A stretch of DNA of 64,000 bases from Cellulophaga fucicola (GTDB lineage: Bacteria > Bacteroidota > Bacteroidia > Flavobacteriales > Flavobacteriaceae). Numbering within the stretch: position 1 is the first letter of the stretch; every line of letters begins with the position of its first letter. Where the stretch lies: assembly GCF_900119145.1 (NCBI RefSeq), contig NZ_FPIY01000003.1:348299-412298 (forward strand), given 5' to 3'. The notes below the pieces were generated by a model, which was not told the DNA's origin, did no database searches, and saw only the letters and a list, made by a program, of their open reading frames with translations. This document shows, piece by piece, positions 29,117 through 37,787 of this stretch. The translations under genes and the position numbers were made by a program.

Positions 29117-30115
29117 ATGAAAAAATTATCAATCTTAGTTTTTGCTATTTGTTTAGCATTAACGTCGTGTAAAGAAGGTGGTAGCACCAAAGAAGATTTT
29201 ACGCCAAGCTCTATAGGTCAGGTAAACTCACTTACTGTAGTAATGAGCAATGAACTTTGGGAAGGGAAAGTAGGAGATAATGTTAGAGATCATTTTGCTG
29301 CATCTGTAGTTGGTATTGCTTGGAACGAACCTATTTTTACGTTGCGCCATTTACCAGAAACCGTATTTACTGGAGCTGTGCGTAAATCTAGATCTGTTTT
29401 AGTTGTGCAAAAGAAGGACACAACAAATATGTCTTATATTAACTCTAATATGTATGCGCGTCCGCAAAACGTAGCGGTTGTTGTTGGGTCAACAGAAGAA
29501 GGGATTATAGAAACGCTTAATAAGCAGGCAGATCATATTATATCAGAATTTAATAAAACAGACTTAAAGGTAACGCAGGGTAACTTTAAGCGCTCTTTAA
29601 ATAAAGAAACAGATATACAAGATAAGTTTGGTGTTAAGATGGATATTCCTTCTGTTTATAACGTTGGTAAGAGTGAAGATAATTTTGTTTGGCTAGACCG
29701 TAGTATTAAAAACGGTACAATGAATTTAATTGTTTACGCTTTGCCTTGGGATTCTTTTAGTAATGATGCTACTTTTATTAGCGATATAGTTAGAAAGAGA
29801 GATTCTATAGGTAAAAAATATATTCCAGGACCTAATGAAGGTACGTACATGGATACAGAAAAGGCATTTGCTCCATCTGTTTATCCTGCAGAAATAGGAG
29901 GTAAAAAAGCCGCTGAGGTTAGAGGTCGTTGGGAAATCTATAATTATTCTATGGCTGGTCCATATGTGTCTTATATTATAAATGATAAAGAAAACAATCG
30001 TAAGTTGGTTGTAGAAGGCTTCACATTTGCTCCTGCAGCTGTTAAGAGAGACTTTATGTTTGAGCTTGAAGCAATTGTTAAAACATTACGTTTTGTGCCT
30101 AAAACGGCCGAATAA
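29117..30115 (+). CDS. DUF4837-family lipoprotein
   Basis: 332 residues. The signal peptide ends in a lipobox (ALTSC, Cys at about residue 18). The mature part matches DUF4837, a Bacteroidota family of unknown role: VVMSNELWEGKVGDNVRDHF, PIFTLRHLPETVFTG, FVWLDRSIKNGTMNLIVYALP and GRWEIYNYSMAGPYVSYIIND. It follows the transglycosylase gene closely, which points to an envelope function, and ends at a strong hairpin. Confidence 0.88.
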   Translation: MKKLSILVFAICLALTSCKEGGSTKEDFTPSSIGQVNSLTVVMSNELWEGKVGDNVRDHFAASVVGIAWNEPIFTLRHLPETVFTGAVRKSRSVLVVQKKDTTNMSYINSNMYARPQNVAVVVGSTEEGIIETLNKQADHIISEFNKTDLKVTQGNFKRSLNKETDIQDKFGVKMDIPSVYNVGKSEDNFVWLDRSIKNGTMNLIVYALPWDSFSNDATFISDIVRKRDSIGKKYIPGPNEGTYMDTEKAFAPSVYPAEIGGKKAAEVRGRWEIYNYSMAGPYVSYIINDKENNRKLVVEGFTFAPAAVKRDFMFELEAIVKTLRFVPKTAE

Positions 30116-30144
30116 CGACTTACACACATAACAGATATAACTAA

Positions 30145-30177
30145 AAAGGCTCCAATAAAATTGGAGCCTTTAATTTT
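30145..30177 (+). terminator. Terminator after DUF4837
   Basis: A perfect 11-bp stem (30145-30155 with 30161-30171) and TAAAA loop are followed by a T-rich end, 29 nt after the stop. Confidence 0.9.
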
Positions 30178-30248
30178 CACATAGTATTGCACAAATAAAT
30201 GCAACGGTTAGTCTTTAATTTGTTCTTCTGTTTAAATCTAATTGCCAT

Positions 30249-30419
30249 TTAAACAAAAGCGAAACCTGTAAGTACTCTATACAATAAAGCATAAGCTGCA
30301 ACGGCGATCAAGGCAAAACAGAACCAAGAAAACGCTTTCAGATAATTTTTAAGGATAAAATGCCCAAGGTTTTTAAATCCATTTAAATAGATTTCTTTAC
30401 AAAGTAAAATTCCTTTCAT
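30249..30419 (-). CDS. DUF6747-like small membrane protein
   Basis: The ATG at 30419 to TAA at 30249 encodes 56 residues: a start with KEIYLNGFKNLGHFILKNY, one membrane helix (FSWFCFALIAVAAYALLYR) and the ending LTGFAFV. This looks like the DUF6747 family of tiny flavobacterial membrane proteins of unknown function. It is alone in a 580-nt gap between two terminators. No partner gene is adjacent. Confidence 0.75.
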   Translation of the reverse strand: MKGILLCKEIYLNGFKNLGHFILKNYLKAFSWFCFALIAVAAYALLYRVLTGFAFV

Positions 30420-30624
30420 AAGCTTGCATTTAAGTTAATAAACCATGAAAATCGTCTAAGTGCTCGGTACAAAGCAAAGATTCTAGTTAAACTGCAACAT
30501 AAAAAGGTTCTATTCCCGCTTAAAAAAATAACACCGATAAACTACATTATCAGGCAGTTAACTGTGTTTCTGCCTTGTAAGTAATACCTTATAACTTATA
30601 AAGGATTTGTAGTATTTGTAAATC

Positions 30625-30657
30625 AAAAAAGTCTCAAACTTTAGCTTGAGACTTTTT
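30625..30657 (-). terminator. Terminator of the PD40/OmpA gene
   Basis: A perfect 12-bp stem (30626-30637 with 30646-30657) and 8-nt loop. On the minus strand a U-run follows. It lies about 42 nt past the stop of the gene at 30699. Confidence 0.9.
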
Positions 30658-30698
30658 ATTTACATTTTGTTTTTTTAAAATAATGTTGTGTTTGTATA

Positions 30699-32795
30699 TT
30701 ACATATCTACAATTATAAATTCTGAACGTCTGTTTTCTTGGTGTTCTTTTCTTGTGCAGCTAACTCCATCCGCGCATTCGTTTATCAATTGCTCTTCTCC
30801 ATAACCAATAGCACTTATAATTCTGCTTGGATCTATGCCTTTAGAGATTATATATTTTTCTGTAGATTTTGCTCTTTTGTCTGATAAATACTTGTTATAC
30901 GCATTGTTACCTCTTGCATCTGTATGAGATTCAATTTTAATTCTCATTTCTGGATACTCGTTCATTACAGAAACAAGTTTGTCTAATTCTTCACCAGCAT
31001 CTTGTCTTATATAAGATTTATCAAAATTAAAGAAGATTTTTTCTGTTTTAAGTTTCTTAATTCCATTTTCTATAGCAATCATTTCATGAAGTTTTCTCAT
31101 AGCAATACCCACATTTACTACTTCATTCTCTTTAGTTGTTGTTGCTAGTTCTTCGCCAAAGTATGTTTCTTTGTTAGTTTGTATTTTGTACTTAGTATTA
31201 CTGTCTAAATCTTCAAAAACAAAACTACCATCGTCTTCTGTTAAAACCTCTTTAAGTTTAATATTGTTTTCATCTAACAATGTAATTAAAGCTTTAGGCA
31301 TAAGTTCTCCTGTTACAATTTCTGTTACTACACCAGCAATTGCATTTTTGTTTACCTCTTCTACCATTAAATTCTTAAACGAGTAAATATCGTCATCCCC
31401 TTTGCCACCTTGTCTGTTAGATGCAAAGTATCCTTTTTGTGTTTCTTCGTTAATTATATAAGAGAAATCGTCTTTATTACTATTTATGGGTTGTCCAACA
31501 TTAACAACGTCTTTAAATCCGTCTTCATCATAAGCAACTTCATATACGTCTAAACCACCTAAACCTACGTGCCCGTTAGAAGAAAAGTATAATTTTTTAC
31601 CGTTAATAAACGGAAACATTTCTTTTTGTTCTGTGTTAATTTTTGGACCTAAGTTTTTTGGAGAAGAAAATAAACCATCTTCTAAAACGTCTACAACAAA
31701 AATATCTGTTTCGCCTATACTTCCAGGCATATCAGATACAAAATACAACTGTTTACCGTCTGGGCTTAATGCAGGGTGTCCTGTAGAATACTCATCGCTA
31801 TTAAATGGTAACTCTACTGCCTCTGTCCATTCACCATCAATTTTCTTAGACATATATAGCTTAAGGTTGTTCACGCCATTTTTATCTCTTCTTAATTTTT
31901 TACCATAGTTATTTCTAGTAAAATACATTGTTTTGTTATCTGGAGAAAACGTAACAGATGCTTCATGATACTTTGTATTTACCTTTTTAGAGAATTTTAT
32001 AGCGTCTTTTAAATCGTCTGATTGCTGATTTATTTTTGCAACATATAAGTCTAAATAAGGTTGATTGTTCCACTTGTATTTTCTTGTACTAAAAAATGAT
32101 GAATCTTTGGCAGAAGCAAATACAATTTCTTCTTTGTTGTAAAACATTGGAGAAAAATCTGAATTCTCGGTGTTTACTGATAAGTTTTTAAGTTCTGAGT
32201 TTGGCTTTCTGCTTAAAATACCATCTAAAACTTGCTCGTTACGCTCGCTAGTTTCTAAAGTTAAACCAGACTCTAAAGGAGCATCTTTTTTCATACGATT
32301 GTACAAACGCATAAAACGCTTTGCTTTTCCGTATTTTCCATTCCCTTTTAATGCATGAGAATATTTAAAAATTTGATCGGCACTTAAATCATCTTTATAA
32401 GTATCATATAGAATTTTATACCAATGGTAAGCCATTTCCATATTGGTATTGTAGTAGTGAGAATCTCCTGCTTTTTGTAATATTTCTTGAGTGTAATTTT
32501 CTTTGTCTTTGTTTAAAGCCTCATCATACAATTCTGCTGCTTCTGCATACCAAAGCATATCAAAATATGCATTAGCTCTTTCAATTAGCTTGTTATTGTT
32601 TCCTGACGATTTGGATTTTTTAATTATGTCGTTAGTCTCTGCATCGTCTGTAAATGAATAGTTATTCAAATCCATAACAGGATATTCAGCCTCTTTGGTA
32701 GGGCTGTTTTGAGTTGTAGTAGTTTCTTTTTTTACTTCTTGGGAGAAGATACTTAAAGAAAATAAAAGCAGACAAGTAGGTACTATTTTTTTCAT
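30699..32795 (-). CDS. OmpA-family outer-membrane-associated protein with TPR and PD40 repeats
   Basis: 698 residues. In order: a signal peptide (LLLFSLSIFSQ), TPR-like helices (about 60-170, AYFDMLWYAEAAELYDEAL), a PD40/WD40-like beta-propeller (about 220-480, with SPDNKTMYFTRN, SPDGKQLYFVSD and NGKKLYFSSNGHVG), a carboxypeptidase-regulatory-type domain (AGVVTEIVTGELMPKALITLLD) and a C-terminal OmpA peptidoglycan-binding domain (FNFDKSYIR, IESHTDARGNNAYN, NRRSEFII). The family includes PorE-like anchors of type IX secretion and gliding components, usually next to a PorP/SprF gene. No such gene is next to this one, so the role is open. Confidence 0.9.
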   Translation of the reverse strand: MKKIVPTCLLLFSLSIFSQEVKKETTTTQNSPTKEAEYPVMDLNNYSFTDDAETNDIIKKSKSSGNNNKLIERANAYFDMLWYAEAAELYDEALNKDKENYTQEILQKAGDSHYYNTNMEMAYHWYKILYDTYKDDLSADQIFKYSHALKGNGKYGKAKRFMRLYNRMKKDAPLESGLTLETSERNEQVLDGILSRKPNSELKNLSVNTENSDFSPMFYNKEEIVFASAKDSSFFSTRKYKWNNQPYLDLYVAKINQQSDDLKDAIKFSKKVNTKYHEASVTFSPDNKTMYFTRNNYGKKLRRDKNGVNNLKLYMSKKIDGEWTEAVELPFNSDEYSTGHPALSPDGKQLYFVSDMPGSIGETDIFVVDVLEDGLFSSPKNLGPKINTEQKEMFPFINGKKLYFSSNGHVGLGGLDVYEVAYDEDGFKDVVNVGQPINSNKDDFSYIINEETQKGYFASNRQGGKGDDDIYSFKNLMVEEVNKNAIAGVVTEIVTGELMPKALITLLDENNIKLKEVLTEDDGSFVFEDLDSNTKYKIQTNKETYFGEELATTTKENEVVNVGIAMRKLHEMIAIENGIKKLKTEKIFFNFDKSYIRQDAGEELDKLVSVMNEYPEMRIKIESHTDARGNNAYNKYLSDKRAKSTEKYIISKGIDPSRIISAIGYGEEQLINECADGVSCTRKEHQENRRSEFIIVDM

Positions 32796-32887
32796 TGGGA
32801 ATTGTTAAAAAATCTAATGGATTTTATTTTACAGAAGCAAAACTCACATTTATATGTTACTTCTATAGCTAAGTTTTTAAGTTCGTT

Positions 32888-32905
32888 ATGGTATAATTAT
32901 ACCAT
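32888..32905. repeat. 18-bp perfect palindrome upstream of the OmpA-family gene
   Basis: ATGGTATAATTATACCAT is a perfect inverted repeat, about 93 nt upstream of the ATG at 32795. It could be an operator or a chance AT-rich palindrome. The rest of the 450-nt gap (32796-33245) shows no gene. It also has a 7-bp inverted repeat at 33138-33144/33157-33163. Confidence 0.4.
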
Positions 32906-33245
32906 GTATTAATTCTTTCGGTTAAGTTTATAGGTCTCAAATAAGAACGTCTATAGCTCCCTTATTCTATAATTAACGCTTAAAATTAACTTTTCGTGTA
33001 TAACTTGTTAATAAATACATATGCAGGTGGGTTGGAGTAACGTATATCTTTCTTAAGTATAGGGACTTAAAATAGGTAACTTAGATAGGAAAGTTGTCTT
33101 TAATTTTCAGATGAAGTATCAAAGATACAAGCCTCATATACAAGACTACTTTTATTCTTGTATAAGAGAAGAAATATGTGTTTAAAAGTAGTAGATAATG
33201 TTGTTTTAAAATATCCTTCTTGTTTTTATTCAGGATTTTTTAAAA

Positions 33246-33271
33246 ACAAAAAACCCCGCATAAATGCAGGG
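33246..33271 (-). terminator. Terminator of tatA
   Basis: Arms 33254-33261 and 33264-33271 pair with one C-A mismatch. On the minus strand the GC-rich hairpin is followed by a U-rich run (33246-33253), 27 nt past the tatA stop. Confidence 0.85.
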
Positions 33272-33297
33272 ATTGTGTAAATTTATATAGTGAAAAA

Positions 33298-33489
33298 TTA
33301 CTTTTTCTCTTCTAGCTTGTCATTAGAATCATCTTCTTTAGAAGCATCTTTAAATTCTTTTATTCCGCTTCCTAAACCTCGCATTAATTCAGGTATTTTT
33401 TTACCTCCAAAAAGCAATAAAACGGCAACAACTATAAGTGCTATAGATGCACCACCTGGTATGGCCAACATAATATTTGATGAAATCAT
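33298..33489 (-). CDS. tatA: Sec-independent protein translocase TatA/TatE
   Basis: 63 residues from the ATG at 33489. One membrane helix ([14 protein letters not shown]) is followed by the [23 protein letters not shown] amphipathic helix diagnostic of TatA, and an acidic tail. It forms the pore of the twin-arginine export pathway. An upstream in-frame start adds a 16-residue stretch that overlaps the promoter and is not part of the family. tatC is not in the window. Confidence 0.93.
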   Translation of the reverse strand: MISSNIMLAIPGGASIALIVVAVLLLFGGKKIPELMRGLGSGIKEFKDASKEDDSNDKLEEKK

Positions 33490-33509
33490 AATAATTAATT
33501 TTTGTAGAA

Positions 33510-33517
33510 CAAAGATA
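33510..33517 (-). promoter_or_regulatory. Candidate -7 promoter element of tatA
   Basis: The minus strand reads TATCTTTG, an exact TAnnTTTG match, 20 nt upstream of the tatA ATG. A TTG at 33532-33534 is closer than the usual -33 spacing. Confidence 0.5.
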
Positions 33518-33653
33518 ATAAAAACTAAATACAACACTGTTAATATTAGAAATAGAATTAGTTTTTATGAAAAGAGTAATTAAATTAGGCATTATTAACT
33601 TAATTTTGATGCTTAGTTGCCCTATTTTGTTAGTGTAATAAAATTCTAAAGTT

Positions 33654-33661
33654 TATATTTG
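33654..33661 (+). promoter_or_regulatory. Candidate -7 promoter element of the M23 peptidase gene
   Basis: TATATTTG matches TAnnTTTG and ends 6 nt before the ATG at 33668. A TTTTG lies at 33625-33629, 24 nt upstream, slightly long for a -33 box. If it is used, the transcript would start about at the ATG (leaderless). Confidence 0.5.
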
Positions 33662-33667
33662 TTTGTT

Positions 33668-34537
33668 ATGGCAAAAGAAAGTAAAAAAAGAAAGGAAATT
33701 AAACGCAAGCTTTTAAATAAGTATCGTTTGGTTATACTTAACGAAGATACTTTTGAAGAAAAAATTTCATTCAAACTTAGTAGACTTAATGTTTTTGTAC
33801 TCGGCTGGGTTTCTACTTTTGTTTTAATTGCATTAACTACAGTACTTATTGCATTTACTCCGCTGCGAGAATATATACCGGGTTATTCATCTACTAAATT
33901 AAAAAGACAAGCAACGGAGCTTACGTATAAAACAGATTCTTTGGTAAATGTTTTGAATTATACCAATAAGTATTTATCTAATATACGTATGGTGTTAAGT
34001 GGTGATGTGGCCAATAATAAAATGAATAGAGATTCGCTTTTTGAGCAAGTTAAAATAGATCCCAATACTGTAGATCTTAGTCCAATTAAGGAAGATTTAA
34101 ACTTAAGGGCACAAGTAGCACTAGAGGATAAGTACAATTTGTTTGGCAATACAAAAACTGAATCTTCATTGGTGTTGTTTTCTCCTGTGAGCGGTACAAT
34201 TTCTCAAGATTACGATAAAGATAAAAAACACTTTGCTGTAGACGTTGTGGCTCCAAAAGATAGTCCAATAAAATCTGTAGCGCAAGGAACGGTAATATTT
34301 GCGGACTGGACAACAGAAACCGGTTATGTAATTATAATAGAGCATAAAGATAACTTACTATCAGTTTACAAGCACAATAGTACGTTGCACAAATCGCAAG
34401 GTGAAATTGTAAAAGCTGGCGAGGTAATTGCAACTATAGGAAATACGGGCGAGTTAACAACTGGGCCTCATTTACATTTTGAATTGTGGAATAACGGAAC
34501 TTCTGTTAACCCAACTAATTATATAGATTTTAAATAA
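33668..34537 (+). CDS. M23-family (LytM) metallopeptidase, membrane anchored
   Basis: 289 residues from the ATG at 33668. A basic N-terminus (KESKKRKEIKRKLLNKYR), one membrane helix (about 45-65), a helical periplasmic linker and a C-terminal peptidase M23 domain: HFAVDVVAPKDSPIKSVAQG with the first metal-ligand motif HxxxD, then GPHLHFELW with HxH. Such enzymes or their inactive relatives act in peptidoglycan remodelling. Here the metal ligands are intact. A TTG three codons upstream is in frame, but it lies inside the -7 box. The gene starts a co-directional series with GH3 (6 nt apart). Confidence 0.9.
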   Translation: MAKESKKRKEIKRKLLNKYRLVILNEDTFEEKISFKLSRLNVFVLGWVSTFVLIALTTVLIAFTPLREYIPGYSSTKLKRQATELTYKTDSLVNVLNYTNKYLSNIRMVLSGDVANNKMNRDSLFEQVKIDPNTVDLSPIKEDLNLRAQVALEDKYNLFGNTKTESSLVLFSPVSGTISQDYDKDKKHFAVDVVAPKDSPIKSVAQGTVIFADWTTETGYVIIIEHKDNLLSVYKHNSTLHKSQGEIVKAGEVIATIGNTGELTTGPHLHFELWNNGTSVNPTNYIDFK

Positions 34538-34543
34538 TAAATT

Positions 34544-36043
34544 ATGTCTTTAAAATCTTTTGCAGCAAAAATCTTTGCTAAAAAAATAGTGGCTAAAAAT
34601 GCCAAATGGATTTCTAACCCTATAGAAGCCCAAGAAAAAGTATTTAAACAATTAATAGAAAAGGCAGCGCAGACCCAATTTGGTAAGGATCATAATTTTA
34701 AAAGTATTAAGTCGCACCAAGATTTTGTGACTAATGTGCCAGTTAGAGATTATGAAGCGTTAAAAGTGTATGTAGAAAAAGTTGTTGAAGGGCAACCAGA
34801 TATACTATGGCCAGGAAAACCATTATACTTTGCTAAAACATCTGGAACAACATCTGGAGCTAAATACATACCAATAACAAAAGAATCTATTAAATACCAA
34901 ATAGAGGCATCTAGAGATGCAATTTTAAATTACATACACGAAACAGGACAGGCAAATTTTGTAGATGGTAGAATGATATTTTTACAAGGAAGTCCGGTTT
35001 TACAAGAAAAAAATGGAATAAAATTAGGTCGACTTTCAGGAATATCTGCTCATTATGTTCCTAAGTATTTACAAAGAAACAGATTGCCAAGTTGGGAAAC
35101 CAATTGTATTGAAGATTGGGAAACCAAAGTAAATAAAATAGTAGAAGAGACCAAGGCAGAGGATATGAGCGTTATTGCTGGTATACCATCTTGGGTGCAA
35201 ATGTATTTTGAAAAACTTGAATCTACTACAGGTAAAAAAGTCGGAGATCTATTTCAAAATTTTCAATTGTTTATATATGGCGGTGTTAACTACGAACCTT
35301 ATAGATCTAAATTTGAGAACTTAATAGGTCGTAAAGTAGATAGTATAGAGCTTTTTCCTGCTAGTGAAGGTTTCTTTGCATACCAGAATTCTCAATATAA
35401 AAAGGGAATGTTGTTGCTTTTGAACTCTGGAATTTTTTATGAGTTTATAAAAGCAGATGAATTCTATGAGGATAATGCAGAACGCATCACTCTAAAAGAT
35501 GTAGAAATAGGCGTAAATTATGTGATGATAATTTCTACTAATGCTGGTTTGTGGGGGTATAATTTAGGAGATACCATTCAGTTTATTTCTGTAGCTCCTT
35601 ATAAAATAGTAGTTTCAGGAAGAATTAAGCATTTTATTTCTGCCTTTGGAGAACATGTAATTGCTAAAGAAGTAGAAGAGGCAATGCAAATTGCAATAAA
35701 AAAAACAGGGGCCAGAATAAATGAATTTACAGTTGCTCCGCAGACAGCCCCAAAAGAGAAAGAACTTCCTTACCATGAGTGGTTTATTGAGTTTGAGAAG
35801 GAACCTACCAATATGGCGCAGTTTATTTCTATTTTAGATGAAAAGTTACAAGAGCAGAATAGTTATTATTTTGATTTAATTGATGGGAAGGTGCTACAAA
35901 CCTTAAAAATCACCAAAGTAAATAAAGACGGTTTTAAAAATTATATGATTGGGATTGGCAAATTTGGAGGCCAAAACAAAGTACAACGTTTGTCTGATGA
36001 CAGAAAACTGGCAGACGGATTGAAAGAATTTACGTTAAACTAA
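34544..36043 (+). CDS. GH3-family acyl-adenylating enzyme
   Basis: 499 residues. Matches the GH3 auxin-responsive-promoter family, the acyl-acid-amido synthetase fold. The ATP-binding motif is AKTSGTTSGAKYIPI; ELFPASEGFFAYQ and GLWGYNLGDTIQF are the later adenylation motifs. In plants GH3 proteins conjugate amino acids to hormones; the substrate in Bacteroidota is unknown. It starts 6 nt after the M23 peptidase gene and is followed by DUF6909. Confidence 0.88.
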   Translation: MSLKSFAAKIFAKKIVAKNAKWISNPIEAQEKVFKQLIEKAAQTQFGKDHNFKSIKSHQDFVTNVPVRDYEALKVYVEKVVEGQPDILWPGKPLYFAKTSGTTSGAKYIPITKESIKYQIEASRDAILNYIHETGQANFVDGRMIFLQGSPVLQEKNGIKLGRLSGISAHYVPKYLQRNRLPSWETNCIEDWETKVNKIVEETKAEDMSVIAGIPSWVQMYFEKLESTTGKKVGDLFQNFQLFIYGGVNYEPYRSKFENLIGRKVDSIELFPASEGFFAYQNSQYKKGMLLLLNSGIFYEFIKADEFYEDNAERITLKDVEIGVNYVMIISTNAGLWGYNLGDTIQFISVAPYKIVVSGRIKHFISAFGEHVIAKEVEEAMQIAIKKTGARINEFTVAPQTAPKEKELPYHEWFIEFEKEPTNMAQFISILDEKLQEQNSYYFDLIDGKVLQTLKITKVNKDGFKNYMIGIGKFGGQNKVQRLSDDRKLADGLKEFTLN

Positions 36044-36099
36044 AAAGTCTGCCTTAACAAATTAGTGTTAATTTGTGTAGATTTGCATGAATAATATAT

Positions 36100-37785
36100 A
36101 TGAATAAGATAATAAATACAACCAGAGCACAGGAGTCTACAAATGCCATTGAGCGTTTGTATATTACAATGAGACACTTGTTTAATAGAGGTTTTTATAA
36201 ACCTATGGGTGTTTCAGGAGAAACATTACGCAATGCATTATTGCAATTAAGACCAGAGATTTATGGGTCTATAGGGGAAGAAAAATCGGAATTAAGTGGT
36301 TTAACTTATGTTTTAGAGCGTCTTCCAGAAGGCATAGAGCAATGTAGGTATATAAATTTAACATCAGATGAAGGTTATGGCGATTCTCATTTTAAAGCTA
36401 TAATTCCAGCAAAAAGAAGAAGAGATTGTTACCGCATAGATGAGGATCAAATGAATATTGTAATTACCAGAGGAAGGTCTGATATTTATGATATTCTAAC
36501 ACACCTTACATTTTTGTTTATTGAATCAGAGAAAATATGTAAACGTGTTTTAATAGAGGATACTAAAAAAACAATTAGAGATTGGAGTAAGTTAGAGGCT
36601 GCCTTAGAAACGGAAGAGTTAACTCAGGCTGAACTAGAAGTAGCGTTAAGTTACACCGCAAATATCTTAGGTAGATCTTTTGTTGAGGTAAAAGAAATGC
36701 ATCAAGTTTTTGCTACTAAAGAGAATCCAGAAAAGTTTTTACGTACCATTTATTGGATGGGTAAATTAGCAATTGAAGAAGAAACTCTAGGTGATAAAAG
36801 AATAATTACTTTTAGTCCCGTTTTACGTGAGCGTTTAGGGCACCATATACATGGAGACCGTTGGGCGTTAACTATAAAAGAGACATTAGAGGAAAACGGA
36901 ATTTTGCACAGACCAATTCATATCATTAGTGCTAATATGCACAGTGTAATGAATTCTTTATTCGCTAAAAAAGCACTTGCAAAAGAATATCCAAATTCTA
37001 AAGATAGCTTAGAGATTTACGAAGATTTAAGTAAAGAGCAAAATAATAAGCTAAGAGCTAAAGTAACTGCTTATGCCAAGAAAAATGGTATGATTTCTCT
37101 AAAGGATACTTCAGGAACAAACATTGATGTACAAATTTTTGATACAGCTAAGTTTGGAGATAGTGCTTGCTGTTTTGATCTTCCAAAAGGGACATCGGAA
37201 GATGATAAACCCGTTATTTTTGTAATGGATTATGCTTTTGGTGAGCAAGCTTACGAGACTATTGATGAGTTGCTAAAGCCATATGAAAAAGCTGACGAAA
37301 AAGAATTTTTAAATATTGAGTCGGTCTCTATTATGGGGAAAGCAGGAATATTAGAAGGAGGTAAAGGCGATATTATGATTGCTACTGCTCATATTTTTGA
37401 AGGCACAGCAGATAACTATCCATTTAAAAACGAATTATCTGCATCTGATTTTGAAGGTCACGGTCTTAAGGTTCTAGAAGGGACAATGGTAACCGTATTG
37501 GGAACGTCTTTACAGAATAAAAATATCCTGCAATTTTTTAAAGATTCTACTTGGGGTGTTATTGGTCTAGAAATGGAAGGTGTGCATTACCAAAAAGCAA
37601 TACAAGCAGCTTCTAGAATACGAAAAAGTATTAAAGAAGACGTAAAGGTTAGGTATGCGTATTATGCATCAGATAACCCATTAGAAACAGGTGGTACATT
37701 AGCATCTGGTGGTCTGGGAACTACAGGGGTAAAACCAACATATTTAATTACAGACAAAATATTAAAACAATTATTTAATTCATAA
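36100..37785 (+). CDS. DUF6909-family protein with a nucleoside-phosphorylase-like C-terminal half
   Basis: 561 residues, no signal peptide. It resembles the DUF6909 family of Bacteroidota (TRAQESTNAIERLYITMRHL, RGFYKPMGVSGETLRNALL). The N-terminal half is helical and includes ITRGRSDIYDILTHLTFLF. From about residue 350, blocks such as KPVIFVMDYAFGEQAYETIDE, SIMGKAGIL and WGVIGLEMEGVHYQKAI (about residue 490) look like a purine-nucleoside-phosphorylase/MTA-nucleosidase fold with its EMEG motif. The fold link is my reading, not a verified match. It ends 2 nt before the Wzz-like gene. Confidence 0.75.
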   Translation: MNKIINTTRAQESTNAIERLYITMRHLFNRGFYKPMGVSGETLRNALLQLRPEIYGSIGEEKSELSGLTYVLERLPEGIEQCRYINLTSDEGYGDSHFKAIIPAKRRRDCYRIDEDQMNIVITRGRSDIYDILTHLTFLFIESEKICKRVLIEDTKKTIRDWSKLEAALETEELTQAELEVALSYTANILGRSFVEVKEMHQVFATKENPEKFLRTIYWMGKLAIEEETLGDKRIITFSPVLRERLGHHIHGDRWALTIKETLEENGILHRPIHIISANMHSVMNSLFAKKALAKEYPNSKDSLEIYEDLSKEQNNKLRAKVTAYAKKNGMISLKDTSGTNIDVQIFDTAKFGDSACCFDLPKGTSEDDKPVIFVMDYAFGEQAYETIDELLKPYEKADEKEFLNIESVSIMGKAGILEGGKGDIMIATAHIFEGTADNYPFKNELSASDFEGHGLKVLEGTMVTVLGTSLQNKNILQFFKDSTWGVIGLEMEGVHYQKAIQAASRIRKSIKEDVKVRYAYYASDNPLETGGTLASGGLGTTGVKPTYLITDKILKQLFNS

Positions 37786-37787
37786 TA

